Assembly (NCBI RefSeq): GCF_000421265.1
Contig: NZ_ATWN01000008.1
Location: forward strand, 1 to 64,000
DNA: 64,000 bases
From: Thalassospira lucentensis MCCC 1A00383 = DSM 14000
GTDB lineage: Bacteria; Pseudomonadota; Alphaproteobacteria; Rhodospirillales; Thalassospiraceae
Direction of reading: 5' to 3'
Positions 8,364 through 18,160 of this stretch are shown here, one piece after another (position 1 is the stretch's first letter; each line of letters starts with the position of its first letter). The translations under genes were made by a program, and so were the position numbers. The notes under the pieces were generated by a model. That model did no database searches. It saw only the letters and a list, made by a program, of their open reading frames with translations, and was not told the origin of the DNA.

Positions 8364-8702
8364 TTATTTGCCACTTTCAAGATCAAACCCACCGCGGGTC
8401 CAGCTTTGAATGCCGCCCTTAAGGTTGATCACCTTGCAATCGACGTGCGGCAACACCGCATTGGCCGCGCCAAAGGATCGTTGCCCCACCGCACAGACAA
8501 ACACAAGATCGGTGTCGTTTTCATCGGTCAGATCAATCAGGGCCGGGATATCAAAATTCGATGTTGGAATATTGATCGCAGTTTCGATGTGACCGGTGGC
8601 GAATTCGTCGGCTTCGCGGACATCAATCACCGTGACCGTTTCCTGCCCGATCAACTGATCAAGTTCATGGGGCTCGACAAATTCAACACTACCTTCGGTC
8701 AT
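8364..8702 (-). CDS. Single-domain rhodanese-like protein
   Basis: The 112-residue cytoplasmic protein is one rhodanese domain: VIDVREADEFATGHIETAIN at the front and the active loop CAVGQRS, where the Cys would carry the persulfide, then GGIQSWTRGGF. It likely transfers sulfane sulfur or acts in cyanide or thiosulfate metabolism; the partner is unknown. I chose the ATG preceded by AAGGAAG; a longer reading frame upstream adds 45 residues with no family resemblance. It stands alone between the XRE regulator and the long region before prkA. Confidence 0.85.
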   Translation of the reverse strand: MTEGSVEFVEPHELDQLIGQETVTVIDVREADEFATGHIETAINIPTSNFDIPALIDLTDENDTDLVFVCAVGQRSFGAANAVLPHVDCKVINLKGGIQSWTRGGFDLESGK

Positions 8703-9322
8703 TCCGGCTTCCTTAATTCTTGCGCGTGCCCGGCGGTTAAAGCCGACTGCCTGTGATACCGTCTCGGGCCAACTTTGCGCAAATGCAAAATTTTTATCCC
8801 CGCACGACTTTCCTCGACACCACAGGGCAACCGCCAAACCGGCTCACTCACACGTGATCGGATAGGCGGAAATTCCGTCGATAATACTTATGTCTTGCCT
8901 TGCGGATGGATACGCAACTTCCCACGTTTGAAGAGTAGGCTTTTGCACCGATGAAAATCGGGGGCGGAAATCAGGGTCGCACGACGGATGACCGCCAAAA
9001 CATTTCTAAAGTCGACTAATCGGCCGCTGCAACAGGGCCAAATATCGCAACCATTGGCTGCAAATACAGATACCCGCGATGGAAATACTGTAAAACTTCA
9101 ATTCTTGTTAAGTCCCGGCGAATTCCGCCATTCATTAACCAGAACGTCAATATTTTCTTTTAATATATTTACGGTCCGACAAACTCATCAAGACGAGCTT
9201 TGCCGACGTACATAGACTAAGGCGGCCCAAAACGGGCCTGCCGCACCGCAAAAAAAATTCAGGAACGACAGGAAACGCACATTCTGACACGCATGAGATA
9301 ACGTTTGAAAGGAGACCGCGCC
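8703..9322. other. Long leader and promoter region before prkA
   Basis: About 620 bases without a supportable gene. An AT-rich block around 9140-9175 (TTTTCTTTTAATATATTTACGG) is the likeliest promoter zone of prkA. A GC-rich imperfect hairpin at 9222-9245 and a run of eight A residues follow. I looked for a sigma54 -24/-12 pair, as expected for prkA in enterobacteria, and found none. Short frames here lack ribosome sites. Confidence 0.45.
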
Positions 9323-11269
9323 ATGGCTGAAGGCAAGGATATCTTCGAGCTGTATGCGGAAGGCTATGACGGAAAACAAGAAACCGAACTAACCATTCGC
9401 GATTACCTCAATTTATGTCGTGAAGACCCAACGGCTTATGCGTCCGCCGCAGAACGCATGATTACCGCCATCGGTGAACCCGAACTGATCGATACATCGA
9501 CAGATCCCCGACTGGCCCGCGTCTTCCTCAACCGCACCATCAAACGGTATCCGGCCTTTGTCGATTTTTACGGCATGGAAGAAACCATCGAACGGATCGT
9601 TGGCTTCTTTAAATATGCCGCACAGGGTCTGGAAGAACGCAAACAGGTTCTCTATCTTCTGGGGCCCGTAGGCGGGGGCAAAAGCTCCCTTGCTGAACGG
9701 CTCAAGGAACTGATGGAGCAGGAACCAATTTATGTTCTCAAGGCCGGCGATGACATCAGCCCGGTTTTCGAAAGCCCGCTTGGCCTGTTTAATCCGGCCA
9801 AAATGGGCGACGCCATTCAAGACAAATACGGCATTCCCAAACGCCGCCTCACCGGCTTGATGTCGCCATGGGCGGTCAAACGCCTTGACGAGTTCGAAGG
9901 CGATCTAAGTAAATTCTCGGTTGTTAAGCTGATCCCGTCGCGCCTGCGCCAGATCGGCATTGCCAAAACCGAACCCGGCGATGAAAACAATCAGGATATC
10001 TCGTCGCTTGTCGGTAAGGTCGATATCCGCAAACTTGAATATTACAGCCAGAACGACCCGGATGCGTATAGCTATTCCGGCGGGCTGAACCGGGCCAACC
10101 AGGGGCTTCTTGAATTTGTCGAAATGTTCAAGGCCCCGATCAAGATGCTCCATCCGTTGCTGACGGCAACGCAGGAAAGCAACTATATCGGCACCGAAAA
10201 CTTGGGCGCCATCCCGTTTCAGGGCTTGATTCTTGCCCATTCGAACGAGTCAGAATGGCAAACGTTTAAGGCCAACAAAAACAACGAAGCCTTCATTGAC
10301 CGCATCAGTGTGATCAAGGTGCCCTATTGCCTGCGTGTTACCGAAGAAACCCAGATTTACGACAAGCTTCTTGAAGGATCGGAGCTTGAACAGGGCGCCT
10401 GTGCACCCGGCACACTCAAAATGCTGGCACAATTCTCGGTGTTGTCGCGCCTGCATGAACATGAAAACTCCAACCTGTATTCCAAAATGCGGGTCTATGA
10501 CGGCGAAACGCTCAAAGACGTCGATCCCAAGGCCAAATCCATGCAAGAATACCGCGATACCGCCGGTGTTGACGAAGGCATGGACGGTATTTCAACCCGC
10601 TTTGCGTTTAAGGTGCTTTCAGAAACCTTCAACCATGACACCAACGAAGTTGCCGCCGACCCAGTACATCTGATGTATGTGCTCGAACAGGCAATCCGGC
10701 GCGAACAATACCCCGAAGAACGCGAAAAGGACTATATGGACTTTATCAAGTCCGAACTGGCCCCGCGTTATGCCGAGTTTATCGGGGCGGAAATCCAGAA
10801 AGCCTATCTCGAAAGCTATTCCGATTACGGGCAGAACCTGTTTGATCGTTATGTGTCGTATGCCGATGCATGGATCGAAGATCAGGACTTCAAAGACCCC
10901 GATACCGGGCAGCTTCTTGATCGCAAGATCATTGATCAGGAACTGTCCAAGATCGAGAAACCGGCTGGCATCGCCAATCCAAAGGACTTCCGCAACGAGG
11001 TCGTCAAGTTTGCCCTGCGCACACGCGCGAATAACAAGGGCAAAAACCCGGCCTGGACGTCCTATGAAAAACTGCGCGAAGTGATCGAAAAACGCATGTT
11101 CAGTCAGGTCGAAGACCTGCTGCCGGTGATTTCTTTCGGCTCGAAACAAGACAGCGAAACCGAAAAGAAACACAACGAGTTCGTCAAACGCATGATTGAT
11201 CGATCCTATACCGAACGTCAGACCCGCCGTCTGGTCGAATGGTACATGCGTGTCAATAAGGCCGGTTAA
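9323..11269 (+). CDS. prkA: PrkA serine protein kinase / AAA+ ATPase (YeaG)
   Basis: The 648-residue protein matches YeaG/PrkA: an N-terminal AAA+ module with Walker A GPVGGGKSS near residues 113-121 and the AHSNESEW segment, followed by the C-terminal kinase-like region. In enterobacteria it acts in nutrient-starvation and stress responses and is encoded with yeaH and ycgB/spoVR, exactly as here. The ATG has AAGGAG nine bases upstream; an in-frame codon 18 bases earlier is less well placed. A 10-bp-stem hairpin follows before yeaH. Its cellular substrates are not visible from sequence. Confidence 0.93.
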   Translation: MAEGKDIFELYAEGYDGKQETELTIRDYLNLCREDPTAYASAAERMITAIGEPELIDTSTDPRLARVFLNRTIKRYPAFVDFYGMEETIERIVGFFKYAAQGLEERKQVLYLLGPVGGGKSSLAERLKELMEQEPIYVLKAGDDISPVFESPLGLFNPAKMGDAIQDKYGIPKRRLTGLMSPWAVKRLDEFEGDLSKFSVVKLIPSRLRQIGIAKTEPGDENNQDISSLVGKVDIRKLEYYSQNDPDAYSYSGGLNRANQGLLEFVEMFKAPIKMLHPLLTATQESNYIGTENLGAIPFQGLILAHSNESEWQTFKANKNNEAFIDRISVIKVPYCLRVTEETQIYDKLLEGSELEQGACAPGTLKMLAQFSVLSRLHEHENSNLYSKMRVYDGETLKDVDPKAKSMQEYRDTAGVDEGMDGISTRFAFKVLSETFNHDTNEVAADPVHLMYVLEQAIRREQYPEEREKDYMDFIKSELAPRYAEFIGAEIQKAYLESYSDYGQNLFDRYVSYADAWIEDQDFKDPDTGQLLDRKIIDQELSKIEKPAGIANPKDFRNEVVKFALRTRANNKGKNPAWTSYEKLREVIEKRMFSQVEDLLPVISFGSKQDSETEKKHNEFVKRMIDRSYTERQTRRLVEWYMRVNKAG

Positions 11270-11292
11270 GCCAAAACGTGGCTTACCGACCG

Positions 11293-11324
11293 CACCGGAC
11301 GGTTTTCCCCTTGTCCGTCCGGTG
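11293..11324 (+). terminator. Intercistronic hairpin between prkA and yeaH
   Basis: CACCGGACGG, a 12-base loop and CCGTCCGGTG make a perfect 10-bp stem followed by CCCTTCTTCC. It may attenuate or process the transcript so that PrkA is made in excess. Confidence 0.45.
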
Positions 11325-11435
11325 CCCTTCTTCCGACCACCATGGATGCAGTCTGTTTGCTGTTTCCTGTGTGTGCCTTAAGCGGGCACCCCCCGCACAC
11401 AACGCACATGACCCCGTGCAAGGATGTGACCGCCC

Positions 11436-12773
11436 ATGCTTTACATCGTCGACCGCCGTAAAAATCCCACTGGCAAAAGCCTTGGCAACCGGCAACGCTT
11501 CATGCGCCGTGCAAAAGCCCAAATCAAAAAGGCCGTCGAAGAGTCCATTCGCACCCGTGGCATTACCGATATCAACAACGGCGATCAGGTGATCATTCCG
11601 GGCAAAACGCTCAAAGAACCGGGATTTCATCATGCACGCCGAGGCGGCAACCGTGATTACGTTCTGCCGGGCAACAAGAAATTTGTTCAGGGCGACCGCG
11701 TCGCACGCCCCAACGAAGACGGTGGCGGTGCCGGTGGATCAAAGGCAAGCCCGGACGGGGATGGCGAGGATGAATTTCAATTCACCCTGACCCGTGACGA
11801 GTTTCTCGATATCTTCTTTGAAGACCTCGAACTGCCCGACCTTTTGAAAAAAAGCCTCAAACAAACCACGGCATTTCGAAATGCGCGCGCCGGTTTTTCC
11901 GTACAGGGCACCCCGGCCAATCTCAGTTTGGTGCGCACCATGCGCAATTCACTGGCCCGGCGCATTGGCTTGCGCCGCCCCAAAACCGCTGAAATCCGCG
12001 ACCTCGAAGACCAAATCACCGCCCTTCAGGAAAAGGCCAATAAACGCCCGTCGGGCAAATTGACCAAACCTGATGATGAAAAGCTCCATGCCCTTTTGGC
12101 CGATCTTGAAAACGCCAAACGTCGCATGAAGTCGATCCCCTTCATTGATCCGATTGACACCCGCTATAACCAGTTTCAACAAATCCCAGATCCCAATACG
12201 CAGGCGGTGATGTTCTGTCTGATGGATGTGTCGGGATCGATGTCCGAACAGATGAAGGAACTGGGCAAACGGTTTTTCATGCTGCTGCATCTGTTTTTGC
12301 ATCGCCGTTATGAACATGTCGATGTGGTGTTTATCCGCCATACATCGCGCGCATCCGAGGTGGATGAGGAAACCTTTTTCTATTCGCGTGAAACCGGTGG
12401 CACGATTGTCTCCACCGCGCTGGAAGAAATGAAAAAGGTACTCAAAGACCGCTATCCCACCGATCAGTGGAACATCTATGCCGCGCAAGCCTCCGATGGC
12501 GACAACTATTCAAATGACGGCGCAAAATGCACCGCCCTTCTGGCCGAGGACCTCCTGCCCAAATGCCAGTATTACGCCTATATCGAAATCACTGACGAGC
12601 GAGAGGCCGAAATTTTCGCCGCCGCCGAGGGGGAAACCGCCCTTTGGAAGTCCTATGCCCCGCTTGCGGCCGTCAATCCCCGGTTTTCGCTTAAACGGGT
12701 GACCAAGGCTGCGGATATCTTTCCGGTATTTCGCGAACTCTTTGCCAAAAACCGCGCTGAGGCCAAGACATGA
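11436..12773 (+). CDS. yeaH: YeaH/DUF444 family protein with VWA-like domain
   Basis: The 445-residue protein is of the UPF0229/DUF444 family. The N-terminal 100 residues are basic (NRQRFMRRAKAQIKKAVEES). The C-terminal half is a von Willebrand A-like domain with the MIDAS-type FCLMDVSGSMSEQ near residues 261-273. It is always linked to prkA and spoVR and is required with PrkA for the enterobacterial nitrogen-starvation response; its molecular job is unclear. Its stop overlaps the spoVR start by four bases (ATGA), so the two are translationally coupled. Confidence 0.92.
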   Translation: MLYIVDRRKNPTGKSLGNRQRFMRRAKAQIKKAVEESIRTRGITDINNGDQVIIPGKTLKEPGFHHARRGGNRDYVLPGNKKFVQGDRVARPNEDGGGAGGSKASPDGDGEDEFQFTLTRDEFLDIFFEDLELPDLLKKSLKQTTAFRNARAGFSVQGTPANLSLVRTMRNSLARRIGLRRPKTAEIRDLEDQITALQEKANKRPSGKLTKPDDEKLHALLADLENAKRRMKSIPFIDPIDTRYNQFQQIPDPNTQAVMFCLMDVSGSMSEQMKELGKRFFMLLHLFLHRRYEHVDVVFIRHTSRASEVDEETFFYSRETGGTIVSTALEEMKKVLKDRYPTDQWNIYAAQASDGDNYSNDGAKCTALLAEDLLPKCQYYAYIEITDEREAEIFAAAEGETALWKSYAPLAAVNPRFSLKRVTKAADIFPVFRELFAKNRAEAKT

Positions 12774-14374
12774 GCACATCATCGCACAGCAAAAACACCT
12801 CCACCCCCAAAACGACCGAACCGGCCAGCAAGCTTTTGTTCAACGGGGCGGATTGGGATTTTGATACGCTCAAAAACACCTATGACGCGATTGAAGACAT
12901 CGCCCTGAATGAGCTGAAACTTGATGTCTATGCCAATCAGGTCGAAGTCATCACATCTGAACAGATGCTTGATGCCTATTCCTCCATTGGCATGCCGCTC
13001 ATGTATCACCACTGGTCGTTTGGCAAACGCTTCGTGCGCGATGATGTGATGTACCGCAAAGGCTATCAGGGGCTGGCCTATGAAATCGTGATCAATTCCA
13101 ACCCGTGCATTTCCTATGTCATGGAGGAAAACACCATTGTCATGCAGGCACTGGTGATGGCCCATGCCGCCTTTGGTCATAATCACTTTTTCAAAAACAA
13201 CTATCTGTTCAAACAATGGACGGATGCCGACGGCATTCTCGATTACCTGCAATTTGCCAAACGCTATATCGCCAAATGCGAGGATCGCTATGGCTTTGAC
13301 GCGGTTGAACGGGTTCTCGATGCCGCCCACGCCCTGATGGAACAGGGGGTTAACCGTTATTCCCATCCGGAAAAACCCAATCTGGCGGTTGAGCTTGAAC
13401 GCGAACGCGAACGCGCGAAATACGAAGACGAAACCTATAACGATCTATGGCGCACCCTGCCCCAGACCGACACCGACGATCAGGACGTGGACGAGATCCA
13501 GCGCAAAATGCGGATCGAAGAACGCCGGGCCCAATTTGGCCTGCCCGAAGAAAACCTGTTGTACTTCCTGGAAAAAAACACGCCTGCCATGCAGTTGTGG
13601 GAACGTGAAATCCTGCGCATCGTGCGCAATATCGGGCAATATTTCTATCCGCAAAAACAGACCAAAGTGATGAACGAAGGCTGTGCTTGCTATGTGCATT
13701 ATTCCATCATGAACAGCCTCTATGACAAGGGTCTGGTGTCCGAAGGGGCGATGATGGAATTCATCGATTCCCATTCACGGGTTGTTTTTCAGGCCGAATT
13801 TGATGACCAACGCTATTCGGGGTTCAACCCCTATGCACTGGGTTTTGCCATGATGCAGGACATCCACCGCATGTGCGTTGATCCCACCGACGAAGACCGC
13901 AAATGGTTCCCCGATATCGCGGGCAATAATGAACCGGTCGAAACACTCAAAGACGCCTGGGCCAATTACCGCGATGAAAGCTTCATCTTGCAGTTCTTGT
14001 CGCCCAAAGTGATGCGCGACATGCGCATGTTCATGATCGACGATCAAAGCGCATCCCCCCATCTTGAAGTCGCGGCCATCCACGATGATAACGGCTATCG
14101 CCGGGTGCGTCGGTCACTGGCACGCATGCATGACGTCTCAGTGCGTGAACCCGACATGCAAATCGTCGATGTTGATATTCGCGGCAACCGCCAACTGTAT
14201 GTCCAGCACACCGAACATGAAGGCATCCGCCTTGAAAAGGCCGAAGCCGAAATGACGCTGGGCTATATCGGGCAACTTTGGGGATATGGCGTCACGCTTC
14301 AGGCCATCGATTACAAAACCGGCGAAATCCTGCATGAAACAAACTACACACCCGATGACCTGAGTGCTGCCTGA
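12770..14374 (+). CDS. spoVR: SpoVR family protein (YcgB)
   Basis: The 534-residue protein matches the SpoVR/YcgB family: MLDAYSSIGMPLMYHHWSFG near residue 65, HAAFGHNHFFKNNYLF near 135, and the MNEGCACYVHYSIMN segment near 305. The name comes from Bacillus cortex formation; in Gram-negatives it belongs to the PrkA-YeaH stress module. It ends the triad. The C-terminal 50 residues (LWGYGVTLQAIDY) are family-typical. Molecular function is unknown. Confidence 0.93.
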   Translation: MSTSSHSKNTSTPKTTEPASKLLFNGADWDFDTLKNTYDAIEDIALNELKLDVYANQVEVITSEQMLDAYSSIGMPLMYHHWSFGKRFVRDDVMYRKGYQGLAYEIVINSNPCISYVMEENTIVMQALVMAHAAFGHNHFFKNNYLFKQWTDADGILDYLQFAKRYIAKCEDRYGFDAVERVLDAAHALMEQGVNRYSHPEKPNLAVELERERERAKYEDETYNDLWRTLPQTDTDDQDVDEIQRKMRIEERRAQFGLPEENLLYFLEKNTPAMQLWEREILRIVRNIGQYFYPQKQTKVMNEGCACYVHYSIMNSLYDKGLVSEGAMMEFIDSHSRVVFQAEFDDQRYSGFNPYALGFAMMQDIHRMCVDPTDEDRKWFPDIAGNNEPVETLKDAWANYRDESFILQFLSPKVMRDMRMFMIDDQSASPHLEVAAIHDDNGYRRVRRSLARMHDVSVREPDMQIVDVDIRGNRQLYVQHTEHEGIRLEKAEAEMTLGYIGQLWGYGVTLQAIDYKTGEILHETNYTPDDLSAA

Positions 14375-14758
14375 TCGCCCACCCTGTCCAAGGTGATCGG
14401 CTTAAAGCCCATTGCATTTAAGCAACCCAAATCGCGATAACCAACGCGGTCTTGTATTTTCTTGCAAGACTGCGGCGCGCCCGGACGCCATTCTCACGTC
14501 CGGGACCGCAATGACCCACATTGCGCAAATCACCATCTCAAGATTTACATAAATCAACTTATTCACTCATTGCGCGTTCCATTTGTGATCGTCACGCGCT
14601 TAGTTAGCAGTGAGTTGCCCATTTCAATCCAGATAAACCATTTTAACGACATTAAGAATTAAAATCAGTTGCATCATGTCTTTGAGAATGCTTATTAATT
14701 TCGAACAGTAATCGCCCCCAAAATTTTGAACCCGCGTACCGGCTTGAAAGGTCGTTTG
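14375..14758. other. Intergenic region between spoVR and the ABC transporter operon
   Basis: About 385 bases without a gene. A GC-rich hairpin near 14480-14504 probably ends the spoVR transcript. The AT-rich stretch 14530-14720 should contain the promoter of the transporter operon; I could not pick a clear -35/-10 pair. Confidence 0.5.
14480..14504 (+). terminator. Hairpin after spoVR
   Basis: CCCGGACG, a 9-base loop and CGTCCGGG form an 8-bp stem about 105 bases past the spoVR stop. There is no T run, so termination would be Rho-assisted or weak. Confidence 0.4.
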
Positions 14759-15697
14759 ATGGCATCTCGCCTGATCGCCCGCATGACGCATGCCTTGATA
14801 CTGCTGTTCGTCGTTTCTGTCGTCGGCTTTGCCTTGCTGCGTTTAATGCCCGGCGATTTTGCCGAAATCTTGCTGATGGCGCAGATGGATGGCACCCTGC
14901 CCGACGCATCGCAAGTCCAGCAGTTCGCCGCAAGCAACGGCCTTGATGATCCCCTGCTCCAGCAATATGCCCGATGGCTTTTTGCGTTACTGCAGGGCGA
15001 TCTTGGCAAATCCTTCATCACCGATGAACCGATCATAAATGATATCGCCCTGCGTCTGGGTCAGTCATTGATACTCGCGGTCCTATCACTCGCCACCGCC
15101 CTTGCGATTGCGGTTCCGCTGGGTGTGCTCTGTGCGCGCTACCCCGGAAGCAAGATCGACCGCATCGCCGGCATGATCAGCGTCATTGGCATGTCGATCC
15201 CCAATTTCTGGTACGCGCTGTTACTCGCATTGCTGTTTTCGCTTGTCCTTGGCTGGTTGCCAACCGGCGGGCATGGCACGTGGGCGCATGCGGTTTTACC
15301 AACCCTTGTGATTGCGACCTCGGTTGCCGGTGTTTTGTCGCGTTATGTGCGGGGAAGTCTGCTTGAAGAACTGTCAAAACCCTATATTCGCACCGCCAAG
15401 GCCAAAGGTGCCAGCCGGTTACGTACTGTTTTGCGCCACGCGATCCCGAACATTGCGCCCGGTCTTCTGACGTTTTCGGGCATGCAGTTCGCGCGGATTT
15501 TTGATGGCATGATCATTGTCGAAACCCTGTTTGCCTGGCCGGGCATCGGGCGATTTTTGGTGGAATCGCTTTTGAACCGCGACTACCCCGCCATTCAGGC
15601 CTGCTTCCTGCTTGTCGCCGCGTCCTACATTCTGGTCAATCTGGCAGTTGATATTGCCATTGCCCTGTACGATCCGCGCACCCGGGAAATCGTGTAA
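14759..15697 (+). CDS. Dipeptide/nickel-type ABC transporter permease (DppB family)
   Basis: The 312-residue membrane protein has six predicted helices and the DppB pattern: FALLRLMPGDFAE at the first loop, DLGKSF near residue 85 and the ATPase-contacting EAA loop RTAKAKGASRLRTVLRHAIPN. The ATG has GAAAGG seven bases upstream; a TTG 33 bases earlier is a weaker option. The second permease follows with a TAATG overlap. No ATPase genes are in this operon, so the ATP-binding subunits must come from elsewhere. The substrate is unknown. Confidence 0.9.
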   Translation: MASRLIARMTHALILLFVVSVVGFALLRLMPGDFAEILLMAQMDGTLPDASQVQQFAASNGLDDPLLQQYARWLFALLQGDLGKSFITDEPIINDIALRLGQSLILAVLSLATALAIAVPLGVLCARYPGSKIDRIAGMISVIGMSIPNFWYALLLALLFSLVLGWLPTGGHGTWAHAVLPTLVIATSVAGVLSRYVRGSLLEELSKPYIRTAKAKGASRLRTVLRHAIPNIAPGLLTFSGMQFARIFDGMIIVETLFAWPGIGRFLVESLLNRDYPAIQACFLLVAASYILVNLAVDIAIALYDPRTREIV

Positions 15698-16548
15698 TGC
15701 AAAAAATGTCCTTTACCCGTGGCAAGCTGTTGGGCACCTCCCATCATTGGCGGGGCTATGCCACCTTCATGATCGCGGTCATCCTTGCGGTTCTGATCCT
15801 GCCATTTTTTGCCCCGCATGATCCCCACACGGTGCAATTCCTGTATCGGTTAAAGCCGCCCAGTTTTGACTATCCGCTTGGTACCGACGCCATGGGTCGC
15901 TGTGTTTTGTCACGCTTGCTTTATGGCGCGCGCCTGACCACCGCATCGGCGATGGCCGTGGTTGTCTGTGCATCCCTGATCGGCAGCCTGATCGGTGCGA
16001 TTGCCGGTATGGTTGGCGGCGTTCTGGATCGCGCGATGATGCGGTTTTGCGAAGGCATGTCGGTTTTCCCGGCTCTTGCCGTTTGTATGATTATTGCCGG
16101 GACGCTCGGATTGGGGCTCAAGGCGGTCATCATCGCCCTGATGTGTGTGCATTGGACCGATTACGCACGTGTTGTGCGCAATGCGGTGATCGTCGAACGA
16201 TCCAAACCCTATGTCATGGCTGCCGTTGCTCTTGGCGCTCGTCGCCACCGCATCGCCGTCCGCCATATTCTTCCAAACATCATCGGGCCGCTTTTGACCT
16301 TAAGCGCCTATTCCATGTCATGGGCCATTCTGGCGTTCGCCGGGCTGAGCTTCCTTGGGCTCGGGGTTGAGCCGGGCACACCGGAATGGGGTTTGATGAT
16401 TGCCGAATCTCGCAATTACTTGCGTGACTATCCGCGTCTGGTGCTTGCACCGGGCCTGACCATCGCGGCCTTCGTCGTGGCGGTCAATCTGCTCGGAGAC
16501 ATGTTGGGAGACCGTTTCCGGGTGCGTCAGATCAACTACCTTCATTAA
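15697..16548 (+). CDS. Dipeptide/nickel-type ABC transporter permease (DppC family)
   Basis: The 283-residue partner permease shows the DppC features: FFAPHDPHTVQF after the first helix, HPLGTDAMGR-like YPLGTDAMGRCVLSRLLYGAR and the EAA loop MAAVALGARRHRIAVRHILPN, then GLGVEPGTPEWGLM. Its start shares one base with the DppB stop. It forms the channel with DppB. The binding protein follows 14 bases later. Confidence 0.92.
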   Translation: MQKMSFTRGKLLGTSHHWRGYATFMIAVILAVLILPFFAPHDPHTVQFLYRLKPPSFDYPLGTDAMGRCVLSRLLYGARLTTASAMAVVVCASLIGSLIGAIAGMVGGVLDRAMMRFCEGMSVFPALAVCMIIAGTLGLGLKAVIIALMCVHWTDYARVVRNAVIVERSKPYVMAAVALGARRHRIAVRHILPNIIGPLLTLSAYSMSWAILAFAGLSFLGLGVEPGTPEWGLMIAESRNYLRDYPRLVLAPGLTIAAFVVAVNLLGDMLGDRFRVRQINYLH

Positions 16549-16562
16549 ATAGAGACAGTAAG

Positions 16563-18098
16563 ATGATCAAAAGAACACTTCTTGGGGTTGCCATTGCAGC
16601 ACTTGCACTGGGCACTTTTGGCACCACATCGCAAGATGCCAAGGCATCAGACGACAAAACCCTTATCATTGGCACCATGTGGGAATCACAACCTCTGGCG
16701 ATGAAGCCGCGCCGCTCAAGGTTTTTCAATGAAAGCGAAATCCTCGATACGCTGGTAAAGCTTGATTACGACCTGAAACCAATCCCGGGGCTGGCAACGT
16801 CGTGGGAACGGGTTTCACCGACAGTCTGGCGCTTTAACCTGCGCGAAAATGTTGTTTTCCATGACGGCACCAAACTTGATGCCGAGGCGGTCAAATTCTC
16901 GCTCGAACGGGTGGTCGCATTGCTGCCCTATGCGGCCGATCTTTTGAACATCAAGTCCATGACCGCCGTATCGCCGCTGGTTCTGGAAATTGAAAACACC
17001 GAACCCTATGCCGCCCTGCCCAACCAGCTGACCGATGCGATCACCGTAGTTTACGCCAAATCGTCGTTTGATGAGGCCGGTGAATTCGTCAAACCAGTCG
17101 GCACCGGCCCGTGGAAATTCGAAGAATACCGCAAACAGGACAGAACGATTGTCACGCGCTTTGACGGCTATTGGGGTGAAAAACCGGCCCTTGAGAAGAT
17201 CGTCTATCGTTATATCCCCGATCACAATTCACGAACATTGGCGCTTGAAGCAGGCGAAATTGATTTCGTCACCAACATGCTGCCATCCGATGTCAAACGT
17301 CTGTCCAAGGACGCGGATTTCAAGGTTTACGAACAACCAACATCCGGCCTGTATTACGGCGCATTCAATGCCGGTGACAAAAGCCCGCTTTCCGATGTGC
17401 GCATCCGCCGTGCGGTCAACGCGCTGGTGGACCGTAACCTGATTGTCGAAGGTGCCCTTGATGGCATCGGCGAACCGGCATGGGAATTCTTTGCACCCGA
17501 ATTTGACTGGGCCCCGCAGGCCGACAGCAAATACAGCCTCAACCCGGAACGGGCCGCCTCGCTTTTAACCGATGCCGGATATGAAAAAACCGATGGCAAA
17601 TGGACCAAGGATGGCGAACAGCTGACCCTGCGAATCCTCAGCTATACCTCGCGCACCGAAATGCCAATGATCACCGAAGCAATGGCTGCCCTTTTGAACC
17701 AGCAAGGCATTGCCACCGATGTTCAGATGTATACGTGGGGCGGGATGCTTGATCTGGTCAAACGCGGTGAATATGACATTTCCGTCGTGTTCTGGACCCC
17801 GGAAATGACCGGTCACCCGGACCTGCACCTGAAATCACAATTCCATTCCAAAGCAGGCTTGAATTATCAATTCTGGGAAAACACCGAATTTGACGCCGCT
17901 GTTGATATGGGCCGCACCCTTGACGCAGGCGCAGAGAAGGATGCGACCTATAAAAAGGCGATGAACATCCTGCATGATGATGCCCCAATTATTCCGCTGG
18001 TGCACAAGGTGTTTGTCGTGGCCTCGACCAAGGATGTTAAGGGCTATCGCATTCATCCGTCCGGCTTCTTCTTCGATTTCAAAAACGTTTCGAAGTAA
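16563..18098 (+). CDS. ABC transporter periplasmic substrate-binding protein, family 5
   Basis: The 511-residue precursor has a signal peptide (MIKRTLLGVAIAALALGTFG, with a likely cut near residue 29 in DAKASDDK). The mature protein is a family 5 (DppA/OppA) lobe structure: PGLATSWERVSPTVWRFNLR, FHDGTKLDAEAVKFSLERV, PVGTGPWKFEEYR and IRRAVNALVDRNLIVEGAL. It supplies the DppBC-type permease encoded just upstream. The ligand could be a peptide, opine, glycoside or metal chelate; nothing here decides. Two amidotransferase-like genes follow on the same strand. Confidence 0.92.
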   Translation: MIKRTLLGVAIAALALGTFGTTSQDAKASDDKTLIIGTMWESQPLAMKPRRSRFFNESEILDTLVKLDYDLKPIPGLATSWERVSPTVWRFNLRENVVFHDGTKLDAEAVKFSLERVVALLPYAADLLNIKSMTAVSPLVLEIENTEPYAALPNQLTDAITVVYAKSSFDEAGEFVKPVGTGPWKFEEYRKQDRTIVTRFDGYWGEKPALEKIVYRYIPDHNSRTLALEAGEIDFVTNMLPSDVKRLSKDADFKVYEQPTSGLYYGAFNAGDKSPLSDVRIRRAVNALVDRNLIVEGALDGIGEPAWEFFAPEFDWAPQADSKYSLNPERAASLLTDAGYEKTDGKWTKDGEQLTLRILSYTSRTEMPMITEAMAALLNQQGIATDVQMYTWGGMLDLVKRGEYDISVVFWTPEMTGHPDLHLKSQFHSKAGLNYQFWENTEFDAAVDMGRTLDAGAEKDATYKKAMNILHDDAPIIPLVHKVFVVASTKDVKGYRIHPSGFFFDFKNVSK

Positions 18099-18160
18099 TC
18101 TGCACTGTTCCACCTCCGGCAACCGCCGGGGGTGGTTTTCGTCTTTCCCGCAACATCGCA

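Noticed and set aside
8988..9215. 75-codon frame in the prkA leader
   Set aside because: No ribosome site, no family resemblance, and it spans the AT-rich promoter zone.
8703..9322. Sigma54-type promoter before prkA
   Set aside because: Searched for TGGCAC-N5-TTGC forms on the forward strand and found none.
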